Shown here piece by piece: positions 8,010-18,703 of a DNA stretch of 51,234 bases. A program made the position numbers and the translations under genes. Location: the NCBI GenBank assembly GCA_003282105.1, contig QCAB01000004.1, forward strand, positions 1 through 51,234, written 5' to 3'. This DNA comes from SAR86 cluster bacterium AG-339-G14 (GTDB lineage: Bacteria; Pseudomonadota; Gammaproteobacteria; Magnimaribacterales; AG-339-G14). The notes beneath the pieces were generated by a model. The model searched no databases. It was given only the letters and a program-made list of their open reading frames with translations, and was not told the DNA's origin. Numbering within the stretch: the first letter of the stretch is position 1; each line of letters opens with the position of its first letter.

Positions 8010-8744
8010 ATGAGTCTTATCGGTGGTTTAGTTGGAGGCATGATTGGATTCACTTTCCTAGGTCCTTTAGGAGCCTTAATAGGAAGTGTTGTGGGCTCAA
8101 GGATGGTTAGAAATTCAGTTCGTAGAAAAAATCCTAATAATTTCGATCATCAAGTTGCTTTTTTCGCTGCCCTTTTTGCTTGTTTGGCAAAAATTGCGAA
8201 AGCAGATGGACAGGTCACTAAGGAAGAAATTAACAAAATAGAAGACTTTATAACTCAAAAGTTTAATTTAGATGGAGAGCAAAGAAATTTTGCTATTAAT
8301 ATTTTTCAAAAGGCTAAAGATGATAATGTATCTTTCGATGCTTATGCAAAACAATTGGCAAGTTTACTCAAGAGTAGTCCTAATTCGCTAATGATTTTTT
8401 ATGAACTTTTGTTTGAATTAGCAATGGCTGATGGCGAATTGCATCCTAACGAAGAAAAGTTATTAAAAAAAGTTCCAAAGATTTTTGGTTTTAACGATGG
8501 CTTATACAATCAATTATTCCAAAAATATGGGCTGAAAACTCAAAATTTCTATGAAGTACTTGGCGTTTCAAAACAAATGAATTTTGATGAAATAAGAAAG
8601 ACATATTTAAAAAAAAGGAGAGAATTTCATCCTGATAAATTAATCTCTAAAGGTTTGCCAGAAGAATTGATAGAAAAAGCTAAAGAGAAATTTATAGAAA
8701 TTCAAGAAGCCTATGAAGAATTGGAAAAAATTCATAAAAAATGA
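8010..8744 (+). CDS. DjlA-like co-chaperone: TerB-like domain plus C-terminal J domain
   Basis: The 244-residue protein starts with a glycine-rich hydrophobic segment (GGLVGGMIGFTFLGPLGALI, residues 5-24), probably a membrane anchor as in DjlA. Residues 50-170 form a TerB-like helical domain with two acidic motifs (KADGQVTKEE and MADGELHPNEE). Residues 178-240 are a J domain, FYEVLGVSKQMNFDEIRKTYL, with the diagnostic HPD at 207-209. By analogy with DjlA it should recruit and stimulate DnaK at the inner membrane, possibly linked to envelope stress. It leads a short plus-strand run with doxX and pdxH. Confidence 0.88.
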   Translation: MSLIGGLVGGMIGFTFLGPLGALIGSVVGSRMVRNSVRRKNPNNFDHQVAFFAALFACLAKIAKADGQVTKEEINKIEDFITQKFNLDGEQRNFAINIFQKAKDDNVSFDAYAKQLASLLKSSPNSLMIFYELLFELAMADGELHPNEEKLLKKVPKIFGFNDGLYNQLFQKYGLKTQNFYEVLGVSKQMNFDEIRKTYLKKRREFHPDKLISKGLPEELIEKAKEKFIEIQEAYEELEKIHKK

Positions 8745-8755
8745 TAATTTGAATT

Positions 8756-9223
8756 GTGAAATTTTTATCTTCTTTCAATCAAAAATTAATTAATTTAATT
8801 TATTTTGATTTCATTATTCTGCTTTTTTTCAGGCTATACCTAGCTTATGTATTTTGGTTTGCAGGCATAAGAAAGATAGCTTGGGACAATGGAATTCCTA
8901 ACATTGATAGATTTGCGGGATTTCTGGCTGCTGGTGGAGAAGATAATCTAAATTTTATTTTTCCTCATTTTTTTGGTTGGTTAGCAGTTCTTGCAGAAGC
9001 AGGGGGCGCTATTTTTCTAACATTAGGCCTCTTCTCAAGATGGGCGATAATTCCATTAATTTTCACAATGTTGGTAGCTTTTTATTATCACTTTCCAAAT
9101 GGATGGAATTCAGATTCTGGAGGAGTTGAAATGACAGTGACTTATATTTTAATGTTGCTCGTGATTACAGTTTATGGACCAGGTAAATATTTTTCTTTAG
9201 ATTACTGGGTACTGAGAAAGTAA
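8756..9223 (+). CDS. DoxX family membrane protein
   Basis: A 155-residue protein with four membrane segments and the DoxX signature: FRLYLAYVFWFAGIRKIA at the start, GWLAVLAEAGGAIFLTLGLFSRWA in the middle and a C-terminal hydrophobic hairpin. DoxX proteins are linked to quinone or thiol redox chemistry in some bacteria, but the general function is unsettled. GTG start at 8756, preceded by a short gap after the DnaJ-domain gene, and one base before the TTG of pdxH. Confidence 0.85.
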   Translation: MKFLSSFNQKLINLIYFDFIILLFFRLYLAYVFWFAGIRKIAWDNGIPNIDRFAGFLAAGGEDNLNFIFPHFFGWLAVLAEAGGAIFLTLGLFSRWAIIPLIFTMLVAFYYHFPNGWNSDSGGVEMTVTYILMLLVITVYGPGKYFSLDYWVLRK

Positions 9224-9224
9224 G

Positions 9225-9830
9225 TTGTTATTTCATTCAGATATAACTGTCGAACCAATCCTTAGAGTTGTTGAAATTCTAAATAAGGCCATGACTTTAA
9301 ATTTAGTAGATTGGAATGCCATGAATATTGCTACCGTAAACGTTGATGGTTCTCCATCTTCAAGGATGGTGCTACTAAAAAAAGTAGACGATAGAGGGTT
9401 TGTTTTTTACTCAAATTTCAATAGCAGAAAAGGAAAAGAAATTGAAAAAAATAATTCAGTTGCTCTTAATTTTTGGTGGAGAGAGCTTAAAGAGCAGATT
9501 AGAGTTGAAGGGAAAATTGAAAGACTCTCTGCAGAAGAATCAGATGAATATTTCAACTCAAGGGCATTGCAATCTAGGGTTGCTGCAATTGTTTCTAAGC
9601 AAAGTGAGAAAATAGAGTCTTATGAAAAATTAAATCAAGAAATTGAAGAGATGACAAAAAGTTTTGAAGATAAAGGAGAAGAGCCTGAAAGACCTGAGCA
9701 CTGCGGATTATATTTGATAGTTCCAAGTTCTATAGAGATCTGGAAAGAAGGAGATTACAGAACTCATTTAAGAGAGAAATTTACGTTAACTTCGAAAAAT
9801 ACCTGGGAAAGTTGCTTCTTATCTCCTTGA
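9225..9830 (+). CDS. pdxH: Pyridoxamine/pyridoxine 5'-phosphate oxidase
   Basis: PdxH uses FMN and oxygen to convert PNP or PMP to pyridoxal phosphate. Seen here: the FMN-binding strand SSRMVLLKKVDDRGFVFYSNFNSRK, the region ALNFWWRELKEQIRVEGKIERL, the SRALQSRVAAIVSKQS segment that contacts FMN and PLP, and a C-terminal IEIWKEGDYRTHLREKF that corresponds to the PNPOx C-terminal dimerisation domain. At 201 residues it is slightly shorter than E. coli PdxH (218), mostly at the N-terminus. TTG start one base after doxX. PdxB, an enzyme of de novo B6 synthesis, is at 25565-26656. Confidence 0.93.
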   Translation: MLFHSDITVEPILRVVEILNKAMTLNLVDWNAMNIATVNVDGSPSSRMVLLKKVDDRGFVFYSNFNSRKGKEIEKNNSVALNFWWRELKEQIRVEGKIERLSAEESDEYFNSRALQSRVAAIVSKQSEKIESYEKLNQEIEEMTKSFEDKGEEPERPEHCGLYLIVPSSIEIWKEGDYRTHLREKFTLTSKNTWESCFLSP

Positions 9831-9839
9831 TTTTTGAGT

Positions 9840-9845
9840 TATAAT
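9840..9845 (+). promoter_or_regulatory. Candidate -10 box for the thrS operon
   Basis: A perfect TATAAT lies 34 bases upstream of the thrS ATG, in the 49-base gap after pdxH. No convincing -35 hexamer is present at 16-18 bases, so this is a partial promoter call. A separate promoter is expected because thrS begins the translation operon. Confidence 0.4.
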
Positions 9846-9879
9846 TATCACATAAGGCCGTTCGTAAAGGTCGTAGAAA

Positions 9880-11808
9880 ATGATAGTAATCACTCTTCCG
9901 GATAATTCAAAAAAACAATTCGATAATTCTGTGTCAGCAATTGAAGTGGCTAGATCTATAGGCGCTGGCTTGGCCAAAGCTACAGTTGCGGCAAAAGTTA
10001 ATGGAAAACTAATCGATGCAACCGACTTAATAGAAAATGATTGTTCTCTTGAAATAATAAGAGCTCAGGATCAGGAAGGTTTAGAAATTATTAGACATAG
10101 CTGCGCTCATTTATTTGGTCATGCGTTGAAGCAGCTATTTCCCGAAGCTAAGATGGCAATTGGTCCGGTTATTAAAAATGGATTCTACTACGATGTGGAT
10201 TTAGATAATTCGTTAACACTAGATGATTTACAAAAAATTGAATTACGAATGAAAGAATTGGCTTCTTCCGCTTATCTCGTTAAAAAAGAAGTTGTACCAA
10301 AAAAAGTTGCAGAGGAAGTTTTTAAAAAAAGAAAAGAAAGCTATAAGTTAGAAATCTTAAAAGACATTGACGATGAAGAAACAGTTGGATTGTATCACCA
10401 CGAAGAATATGTTGACATGTGTAGAGGACCACATGTCGATTCCATGAGACACGTTAAAGCTTTTAAACTGTCTCATGTTGCTGGAGCTTATTGGCGCGGA
10501 GACTCAAAAAATAAAATGCTGCAAAGAGTTTACGGAACTCTGTGGAATTCGGATAAAGAATTAAGAAAACATTTAAGTAATCTGGAAGAAGCTTCAAAGC
10601 GCGATCATAGAAAACTAGGACAAAAATTTGACCTGTTTCATTTTCAGGATGAAGCGCCTGGAATGGTTTTTTGGCATCCTAAGGGCTGGACTATTTTTAG
10701 AATCTTGGAAGATTTCATAAGAGAAAAACAATTAAGGGCGGGATATGAAGAAATTAGAACGCCTCAAGTTATTGATCGTAAGCTGTGGGAAAAATCAGGT
10801 CACTGGGAAAAATATAGAGAGAATATGTACATTACCGAGATCGATGAAGAACAAGCTAATGAAAAAAGAGTGAATGCGCTTAAACCAATGAGTTGCCCTG
10901 GACATGTTCAAATTTACAATCAAGGCATAAAATCCTATAGGGATTTACCAGTGAGGTTGGCTGAATTTGGTTGTTGTCACAGACATGAAGCCTCTGGAAC
11001 TTTACATGGCTTGATGCGAGTCAGACAGTTGACTCAAGACGATGGACATATATTTTGCACTAATGAACAAATAGAATCTGAAACACAAGGGTTTATTAAA
11101 ATTCTTTCTGAAGTTTATACCGAACTTGGATTTAATGATTTTAGAATCAATTTATCTACTCGACCTGAAATCAGAGTGGGGTCTGATTTAATTTGGGATA
11201 AAGCTGAGAAAGCCCTAGAAGATGCGATAGATAAACTAAATTTAGATTATGAAATTTCGGCTGGAGATGGAGCATTTTATGGTCCCAAATTAGATTTTGT
11301 TTTAACCGATGCAATTGATAGGGAATGGCAATGCGGAACATTACAATTGGATTTTAATTTACCTGAAAGACTTGATGCAAAGTATGTCGGGGAAGATGGT
11401 GAAAAACACCAACCAGTGATGATGCATAGAGCAATACTTGGCTCAGTTGAGAGATTCATTGGAATCTTAATTGAAGAATACGATGGAAATTTTCCAATTT
11501 GGTTGGCTCCTATTCAGGCAGTGGTAATGAACATTTCACAAAAACATGAAGAAAAAGCTATTGAATACGCTGATTTTCTCAAATCTAAGGGTTTTAGGGT
11601 CAAATTAGACTTGAGGAATGAGAAAATCACTTATAAAATCCGCGATCACTCTATACAAAGAGTACCTTTTCAACTCGTTGTTGGAGATAAAGAACAAAAT
11701 TCAAATTCTTTGTCAGTTAGAGCCAGAAAAGGAGAGGATTTAGGAAGTATGAAGTTGGAAGAATTTTCTAACTTTCTTTCTAAAAAAATAAAATCAAAGG
11801 AGGTTTGA
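9880..11808 (+). CDS. thrS: Threonyl-tRNA synthetase
   Basis: A full-length 642-residue class II synthetase, matching E. coli ThrRS (642). Domains in order: TGS (residues about 1-62), the editing N2 domain with [11 protein letters not shown] and [10 protein letters not shown], a class II catalytic core with [13 protein letters not shown] (motif 1/zinc region), [26 protein letters not shown] (motif 2), and [21 protein letters not shown] (motif 3), and a C-terminal anticodon-binding domain (about 540-640). It charges tRNA-Thr. It begins the thrS-infC-rpmI-rplT-pheS-pheT-ihfA operon. The last codons carry the strong ribosome-binding site AAGGAGG used by the mini-ORF that follows. Confidence 0.97.
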   Translation: MIVITLPDNSKKQFDNSVSAIEVARSIGAGLAKATVAAKVNGKLIDATDLIENDCSLEIIRAQDQEGLEIIRHSCAHLFGHALKQLFPEAKMAIGPVIKNGFYYDVDLDNSLTLDDLQKIELRMKELASSAYLVKKEVVPKKVAEEVFKKRKESYKLEILKDIDDEETVGLYHHEEYVDMCRGPHVDSMRHVKAFKLSHVAGAYWRGDSKNKMLQRVYGTLWNSDKELRKHLSNLEEASKRDHRKLGQKFDLFHFQDEAPGMVFWHPKGWTIFRILEDFIREKQLRAGYEEIRTPQVIDRKLWEKSGHWEKYRENMYITEIDEEQANEKRVNALKPMSCPGHVQIYNQGIKSYRDLPVRLAEFGCCHRHEASGTLHGLMRVRQLTQDDGHIFCTNEQIESETQGFIKILSEVYTELGFNDFRINLSTRPEIRVGSDLIWDKAEKALEDAIDKLNLDYEISAGDGAFYGPKLDFVLTDAIDREWQCGTLQLDFNLPERLDAKYVGEDGEKHQPVMMHRAILGSVERFIGILIEEYDGNFPIWLAPIQAVVMNISQKHEEKAIEYADFLKSKGFRVKLDLRNEKITYKIRDHSIQRVPFQLVVGDKEQNSNSLSVRARKGEDLGSMKLEEFSNFLSKKIKSKEV

Positions 11809-11838
11809 TTGAATAAAATTTTTTTAGTTTTAGCCTAG
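11797..11838 (+). other. Strong SD plus nine-codon mini-ORF in frame with infC
   Basis: AAAGGAGGT at 11797-11805 overlaps the thrS stop. Five bases after its core a TTG at 11809 opens a nine-codon frame, MNKIFLVLA, that stops at TAG 11836-11838. The infC ATG begins three bases later in the same frame, and infC has no good ribosome-binding site of its own. This would fit a leader peptide with termination-reinitiation at infC. It could also be a relic of a longer or repositioned infC start. Peptide synthesis is inferred, not shown. Confidence 0.45.
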
Positions 11839-11841
11839 TTA

Positions 11842-12381
11842 ATGGCTCAACCAAGAAGGGCATTTGAAAAGAAAAATAAGCAGCCCATAAACCAATTCAT
11901 TAAAGCTGAAAAAGTAAGGCTTATCTCACAAACTGGAGAGCAGTTAGGAGTTGTCGAACTTAAAGAAGCTTTAGCAAAAGCAAAAGATCAAGAACTAGAT
12001 TTAGTTCAGATGAATAAAGACTCTGATACTCCGGTTTGCAAAATGATGGATTATGGTAAGCACCTATTCGATCAAAAAAAACAAAAGGCAGCTTCAAAAA
12101 AGAAAACAAAAAAAACCCAACTCAAGGAAATTAAATTCAGACCAGGAACGGATGAAAATGATTATCAAATTAAGATGAGAAATATTGTTAAATTTTTAAA
12201 TGATGGCGATAAAACCAAAATAACAATGAGATTTAGAGGAAGAGAATTAGCGCATAAAGAAATAGGTTTGAATCTATTGAAGAGAGTTGAATCAGATTTA
12301 GTTGATATTGCCAATGTTGAACAAGAACCAATTTCTGAAGGGAGACAGTTTGTAATGCTTTTGAGCCCAAATAGGAAATAA
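11842..12381 (+). CDS. infC: Translation initiation factor IF-3
   Basis: The 179-residue product has the two IF-3 domains. The N-domain runs [29 protein letters not shown], a basic linker follows ([21 protein letters not shown]), and the C-domain is [20 protein letters not shown] through [22 protein letters not shown]-3 checks start-codon pairing on the 30S subunit and prevents early subunit joining. In many bacteria infC starts at AUU or another rare codon so that IF-3 limits its own synthesis. Here the only start that gives a normal N-terminus is ATG at 11842, because an in-frame TAG lies six bases upstream. The strong upstream SD belongs to a mini-ORF. Confidence 0.96.
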   Translation: MAQPRRAFEKKNKQPINQFIKAEKVRLISQTGEQLGVVELKEALAKAKDQELDLVQMNKDSDTPVCKMMDYGKHLFDQKKQKAASKKKTKKTQLKEIKFRPGTDENDYQIKMRNIVKFLNDGDKTKITMRFRGRELAHKEIGLNLLKRVESDLVDIANVEQEPISEGRQFVMLLSPNRK

Positions 12382-12383
12382 AT

Positions 12384-12581
12384 ATGCCAAAAATTAAAGT
12401 TCATAGTGGCGCCGCCAAACGATTTAAAAAAACTGGAAGTGGTTTAAAAAGAAAGCAAGCCAATAAAAGCCACATTCTCACAAAAATGACGACTAAGTCA
12501 AAAAGACAATTGCGCGGAACAACCGCTTTGGCAGCCGGTGACGAGAAGCTAGTTAAAAGAATGTTTAAGGAGAAATCTTAA
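12384..12581 (+). CDS. rpmI: 50S ribosomal protein L35
   Basis: A 65-residue basic protein beginning [29 protein letters not shown], the standard L35 signature, and ending within the normal length. It follows infC by two bases and its stop overlaps the rplT start (TAATG). In many bacteria this cistron pair is repressed by L20 binding the upstream mRNA; no such structure was tested here. Confidence 0.97.
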   Translation: MPKIKVHSGAAKRFKKTGSGLKRKQANKSHILTKMTTKSKRQLRGTTALAAGDEKLVKRMFKEKS

Positions 12582-12937
12582 TGGCAAGGGTAAAAAGAGG
12601 CGTCGAAGCCAGAAGAAAGCATAAAAAAGTTCTTAAACTGGCAAAAGGGTATAGAGGAGCAAGAAGCAGAACCTTTAAAGTTGCTAAGCAAGCCGTAACT
12701 CGTGCGGGACAGTATGCTTACAGAGATAGAAAGGCTAAAAAAAGAACTTTTCGATCCTTATGGATTGTAAGAATTAATGCTGCCGTTCGAGGTCATGGCA
12801 TGTCTTATAGTGTTTTCATGAATAGTTTAAAAAAAGCAAATATTAAGTTGGATCGCAGAGTTCTTGCAAATATTGCAGCAGAAGACGAACAATCATTTGC
12901 AGATTTAGTCGAAATTGCTAAACAAAATGCAGCATAA
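12581..12937 (+). CDS. rplT: 50S ribosomal protein L20
   Basis: A 118-residue protein with the L20 pattern: [38 protein letters not shown], then [22 protein letters not shown], and the C-terminal globular part [12 protein letters not shown]. It is essential for early 50S assembly and, in E. coli and Bacillus, represses its own operon through the infC-rpmI mRNA. It is translationally coupled to rpmI by a one-base overlap. Confidence 0.97.
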   Translation: MARVKRGVEARRKHKKVLKLAKGYRGARSRTFKVAKQAVTRAGQYAYRDRKAKKRTFRSLWIVRINAAVRGHGMSYSVFMNSLKKANIKLDRRVLANIAAEDEQSFADLVEIAKQNAA

Positions 12938-12945
12938 TATGTTGT

Positions 12946-13920
12946 ATGGATTTAGCAAAGCTTAAGCAAGAATTAAAAAAAGACTTTAATTTATCTAAAT
13001 CATCCGAAGACTTACAAAAGTTAAAAGTCAAATATCTAGGAAAAAAAGGCAAGATAACAGATTTGTCTAAAACTTTAGGTAAGTTGGATCAAAAGGATCG
13101 TCCAATCGTTGGAAAAAAAATCAATCAAATAAAAACTTTATTTCAAGATTTAGTTAAGTCTAGTTCAAAACGAATAGAAGACTTTGAATTAGACAATGAG
13201 ATCTCGAAGGAAACGGTAGACGTATCTTTGCCAGTCGGAAAAATTTTTGCTGGCGGATTGCATCCCATTACTAAGACAATAGATAAAATTTGTTCATATT
13301 TTTCTGCTAAGGGGTATCTAATAGAAGAAGGCCCAGAAATTGAAAGTGAATACTATAATTTCGATGCTCTTAATATCCCTGAAAATCATCCAGCTAGAGA
13401 TATGCACGATACTTTTTATATTGATTCTGGAAAATTATTAAGAACTCATACATCCCCCGTTCAGATTCGGTCTATTGAAAAATATAACGTTCCTCTCAAA
13501 ATAATTTGCCCAGGTAAAGTTTATAGGAGTGATTCAGACCCTACACATACGCCGATGTTCCATCAGATTGAAGGATTATTGATTGATGAAAATGTGAATT
13601 TTGGTAATTTGAAAAAAGAACTTATAGACTTTTTAAATTATTTTTTTGCCAAAAAACTAGACGTAAGATTTCGTCCATCGTATTTTCCTTTTACAGAACC
13701 CTCAGCTGAAGTGGATATTATGGATAAAAATGGTTGGCTTGAGATCATGGGCTGCGGCATGGTACATCCCGATGTTTTAGAAATGGCCGGTATCGATTCA
13801 AAGAAATACTCAGGCTTTGCTTTTGGGTTAGGTATTGAAAGAATGGCTAAACTTGATTATTCAATAAAAGATATGCGGGTTTTGTTTGAAAATGATTTAA
13901 AAGAAATTTCGGGTTCATAA
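12946..13920 (+). CDS. pheS: Phenylalanyl-tRNA synthetase alpha subunit
   Basis: A 324-residue class II synthetase subunit holding the active site of the alpha2-beta2 enzyme. The N-terminal coiled coil (about residues 1-85) is followed by the catalytic core: GGLHPITKTIDKICSYF, FDALNIPENHPARDMHDTFY (motif 1 region), RTHTSPVQIRSI, CPGKVYRSDSDPTHTPMFHQIEGLLID (motif 2), and GFAFGLGIERMAKLDYSIKDMR (motif 3). Length is normal. It starts eight bases after rplT and abuts pheT directly. Confidence 0.97.
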   Translation: MDLAKLKQELKKDFNLSKSSEDLQKLKVKYLGKKGKITDLSKTLGKLDQKDRPIVGKKINQIKTLFQDLVKSSSKRIEDFELDNEISKETVDVSLPVGKIFAGGLHPITKTIDKICSYFSAKGYLIEEGPEIESEYYNFDALNIPENHPARDMHDTFYIDSGKLLRTHTSPVQIRSIEKYNVPLKIICPGKVYRSDSDPTHTPMFHQIEGLLIDENVNFGNLKKELIDFLNYFFAKKLDVRFRPSYFPFTEPSAEVDIMDKNGWLEIMGCGMVHPDVLEMAGIDSKKYSGFAFGLGIERMAKLDYSIKDMRVLFENDLKEISGS

Positions 13921-15957
13921 ATGAAGATCTTAAAATCTCATCTTTTAGAAAAAGTTGACGCAAAATTAAATGTTAAACAGTTAGAAGCCGAGCTTACAAG
14001 ATTAGGACTAGAAGTTGAATCGATCGAAAAATTTGGAAATTCAAAAAAATCCGATTTTGTTATTGATTTAGATCTTACTCCTAACAGGGGCGATTGTTTT
14101 AGTGTGCTTGGAGTTGCAAGAGAACTAGCTGCAATAAGTAAGAAAGAGATTTTAAAAGAAAAAAATATTCTTAAAAAAGCTAGTTTAAGTCCCCTTACTA
14201 AAGTGAAACTCTCTGAAAAGCTTGCCTGTCCAAAATACTCTTTTATAGAAATTCATAAAATTGATAATACAAAAAAATTACCTGAATATATCTCGAATAG
14301 ATTAGATGCGGCCGGAATAAATTTAATTAATCCGATTGTAGATATTTTAAATTACGTGATGATTGACTTAGGTCAACCGCTTCATGCATTTGATTTAGAC
14401 AAAATAGGTAAATCAATAAATGTAAGATTTGCAAAACCTAAAGAGAAGATCTCCCTACTTGATGGCTCAAATAAAATTTTGAATAAAAACTGCTTAGTTA
14501 TCTCAGATGAAAAAAAAGCCTTGGCATTAGCAGGAATTATGGGGGGGATAGATTCTTCGGTTCAACGTGATACTTGCTCTGTATTGATTGAGTCTGCCTT
14601 TTTTGACCCTTTAGTGATTCAAGGAAAAGCAAGAAGTTTTAATATTCAGACCGATTCTTCACAAAGGTTTGAAAGAGGGGTGGATTTTTATCTACAGCAG
14701 AAAGCGCTTATCAAGGCAACTAATTTAATTGCAGATTATTTATCTGGTTCTCACAGTCAAGTGAAGACCATTGAAGCAAAAAAATTCATACCTAGAAAAA
14801 AAGTTTTAAACATTGAATTAAACAATTTAAATAAAAAATTAGGTACGAAATTAAAAGCTGTAGAAATAAAAAAAATTCTAAATTCTTTAGAAATAAATAC
14901 CACCGTAAAAAAAGATTTGCTTTGTACCATGATTCCGTCGCATAGATTTGATTTGAATATCGAAGAGGACTTAATTGAGGAAGTGGCTCGCATGATCGGA
15001 TACGATAATCTCCCTTCATCTGAACTGAAAACGTTTAATAAATTTTTCGTTCCTACCGATTATCAAGAAACTTCAAAAATAAAAAAATACATTGCTAACA
15101 AAGGGTTTCAAGAAGTCATAAATTATTCATTTGTGAGTAAAAAAATTCTCAATGATTACAATCTCTTTAAAAACTCAATATCGGTAAAAAACCCACTCAA
15201 CGAGAACTTCGAAGTTATGAGAACAAGCTTATTACCTGGCTTGCTGAATAATTTAAAATTAAATTTTAATCGAGGTGAAAATTCTTTAAAAATATTTGAA
15301 GAAGGGAGAATATTTAGTAATAAAAATAATAGTAAGGAGCAAAAAATACTTGCGGGATTGATTTTTGATCACGATGGCAAGAAAAATTGGAACAATAAAA
15401 CTAAATTTGACTTTTTTGAACTAAAAAAATTTATTATAACTTTGCTAAATAATCTTTTCTTGGTTGATTTTAACTTCAAAAAAAGTTTAAACAATTTTTT
15501 ACATCCAAACATATCTTTGGACGTATACGTTAAAGGAAAAAAAATAGGTTCCTTTGGAAGAAGTCATCCAAAAGTTAATAAAATTGTAGGCATTAGAAAA
15601 GATTTCTTTTACTTTGAGTTTGAGTTAGAAGAGTTATTTCAAAAAGAAATATTAAAAATTTCAGAATCTTCAAAGTACCCATCAATTCAAAGAGATTTAT
15701 CCTTTTTGATACCTGAAAATGTTGAATATGAGAAGTTGAAAGCACTAGCAGAAAAAATGGCAGGAAACGAATTAGTAAATTTAAAATTATTTGATCTTTA
15801 CAAAAATTCTGGAATTCAAGAAGCAAGTTCTAGTTATGCATTAAATTTCACTTGGCAATCAAAACATAAAACTCTTAGAGATGTTGACATAGATTTAGTT
15901 ATTGAAAAAATTATTAAAGCATTCGAAAAAGAATTCAATGCTTCCTTAAGAAGTTAG
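13921..15957 (+). CDS. pheT: Phenylalanyl-tRNA synthetase beta subunit lacking the N-terminal OB (tRNA-binding) domain
   Basis: The product has 678 residues against about 795 in E. coli. The N-terminus MKILKSHLLEKV and GLEVESIEKFG match the usual start, but the sequence then passes directly from about residue 40 to SDFVIDLDLTPNRGDCFSVLGVARELA. In the usual protein some 110 residues of EMAP-II-like OB fold lie between these segments. The later parts are present: B3/B4 editing domain (ALAGIMGGIDSSV, SFNIQTDSSQRFERGVD), B5 region, the class II-like core (GLLNNLKLNFNR), and a C-terminal ferredoxin-fold anticodon-binding domain (SSKYPSIQRDLSFLIP). It should still pair with PheS. Confidence 0.93.
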   Translation: MKILKSHLLEKVDAKLNVKQLEAELTRLGLEVESIEKFGNSKKSDFVIDLDLTPNRGDCFSVLGVARELAAISKKEILKEKNILKKASLSPLTKVKLSEKLACPKYSFIEIHKIDNTKKLPEYISNRLDAAGINLINPIVDILNYVMIDLGQPLHAFDLDKIGKSINVRFAKPKEKISLLDGSNKILNKNCLVISDEKKALALAGIMGGIDSSVQRDTCSVLIESAFFDPLVIQGKARSFNIQTDSSQRFERGVDFYLQQKALIKATNLIADYLSGSHSQVKTIEAKKFIPRKKVLNIELNNLNKKLGTKLKAVEIKKILNSLEINTTVKKDLLCTMIPSHRFDLNIEEDLIEEVARMIGYDNLPSSELKTFNKFFVPTDYQETSKIKKYIANKGFQEVINYSFVSKKILNDYNLFKNSISVKNPLNENFEVMRTSLLPGLLNNLKLNFNRGENSLKIFEEGRIFSNKNNSKEQKILAGLIFDHDGKKNWNNKTKFDFFELKKFIITLLNNLFLVDFNFKKSLNNFLHPNISLDVYVKGKKIGSFGRSHPKVNKIVGIRKDFFYFEFELEELFQKEILKISESSKYPSIQRDLSFLIPENVEYEKLKALAEKMAGNELVNLKLFDLYKNSGIQEASSSYALNFTWQSKHKTLRDVDIDLVIEKIIKAFEKEFNASLRS

Positions 15958-15958
15958 A

Positions 15959-16234
15959 ATGTCAATCACTAAAGCCGACCTTATAAATCATTTGAATCAG
16001 AAGTTGGGAATTCCAAAAAAGGATTGCAACTTGATTCTGGAGTGTTTTTTTAACGAAATTTCAGAGGCACTTGCACGCGGAGAAGAAGTAAAATTGCCAG
16101 GACTAGGAAATTTTTCAACCTCTTATAAAAATAGCCGACCCGGCAGAAATCCAAAAACAGGAGAAAAGTTTCAAATAAAAGCAAGAAATGTTGTAAGTTT
16201 TAAGGCCGGGAAAAAATTAAAAGAACAACTTTAA
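15959..16234 (+). CDS. ihfA: Integration host factor alpha subunit
   Basis: A 91-residue DNA-bending protein of the HU/IHF family. ITKADLINHLNQKLGIPKKDC is the N-terminal helical dimerisation region. KLPGLGNFSTSYKNSRPGRNPKTGEKFQIKARNVVSFKAGKKLK is the beta arm with the Arg-Pro-Gly-Arg-Asn-Pro tip that intercalates DNA. Its place directly after pheT is the normal gammaproteobacterial location of ihfA, which supports the alpha rather than beta or HU assignment. Starts one base after the pheT stop. Confidence 0.94.
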   Translation: MSITKADLINHLNQKLGIPKKDCNLILECFFNEISEALARGEEVKLPGLGNFSTSYKNSRPGRNPKTGEKFQIKARNVVSFKAGKKLKEQL

Positions 16235-16237
16235 TTA

Positions 16238-16561
16238 ATGGAGATAGATTTAAAAAAAATTCCTGATAAAAAATACTTTACTACCATAGAAGTTTCAAAA
16301 ATAGTCGGTATTGAAGCACATACATTAAGATATTGGGAAAAAGAATTTGAGAGTTTATTCAATGTTAAAAAGACTTCAAATCAGAGAATATTTAAAAAAA
16401 ATGACATAGTTAATTTTTTAAAAATAAAATCTTTGATTAAAAAAGAAGGAATGACTATCAAAGGAGCAAAGTCTAAAATTAAGAAATTCGAGATCGATAC
16501 AAAGTCTTCGACAAATCTTTTACCGATCTTAAAAAGCATTTTGAAGGAGTTAAAAAAATAA
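16238..16561 (+). CDS. MerR family transcriptional regulator
   Basis: A 107-residue protein with a MerR-type winged helix-turn-helix at residues about 15-85: KYFTTIEVSKIVGIEAHTLRYWEKEFESL, then a wing and RIFKKNDIVNFLKIKSLIKKEGMTIKGAK. The remainder is too short for an effector domain and may be a dimerisation helix. A MerR-like gene after ihfA is common in gammaproteobacteria such as Pseudomonas; its target is generally unknown. Confidence 0.88.
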   Translation: MEIDLKKIPDKKYFTTIEVSKIVGIEAHTLRYWEKEFESLFNVKKTSNQRIFKKNDIVNFLKIKSLIKKEGMTIKGAKSKIKKFEIDTKSSTNLLPILKSILKELKK

Positions 16562-16575
16562 TTTGGGAGAGAAAA

Positions 16576-17096
16576 ATGAGAAGAATAGTTACGGGACATA
16601 ATAAAGAGGGCAAATCAATTATAAATATAGATGGTCCTCCCGCGAGATCCTTAGGTGAAGACGTTGGAGGATTGTTTGAGCTCTGGAATACTGATGGAAA
16701 GGATGTAAATTCTTTGGATACAACTGATAGGGCTGACTCAGAAGTAATTCTTTCTCCCCCTTCTGGTGGAACTAAATTTAGGTATTTTCAAATTAATCCA
16801 TTACCCGAGGGAGTCTCGCCTGAATTCATCGAACAAGCAACGGCTGACGCTTTTGAAAAGATGGGGGCTGCTCACCATAGAGTTGATACTTCTAGACATC
16901 CTGCGATGCACAAAACTGAGACTGTCGATTACATAATTCTTCTTAAAGGCGAGGTTAATCTAATTTTAGATGAAGAAGAGGTTGCTTTAAAACCATTTGA
17001 CGTAGTGGTGCAGCGTGGAACTAATCACGCTTGGGCAAATACCGGAAGTGAACCAGCTCTTTTAATAGCAGTTTTAATTGATAGCAATATCAGAGA

Positions 17097-17100
<4 letters not shown>
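16576..17100 (+). CDS. Cupin domain protein
   Basis: A 174-residue protein with a C-terminal double-stranded beta-helix of the Cupin_2 type (about residues 95-168): HPAMHKTETVDYIILLKGEVNLILDEEEVAL followed by VVVQRGTNHAWANTGSEPALLIAVLID. The histidine and glutamate residues of cupin motif 1 (H, H, E) and the histidine of motif 2 (NHAW) are present, so metal binding is likely. The N-terminal 90 residues are less typical. Its stop overlaps the next gene by four bases (ATGA), so it is cotranslated with the carboxylase subunit. Substrate unknown. A good SD-like GGGAGAG precedes the ATG. Confidence 0.82.
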
Positions 17101-18690
<1,590 letters not shown>

Positions 18691-18703
18691 AACTAATTTA
18701 ACT

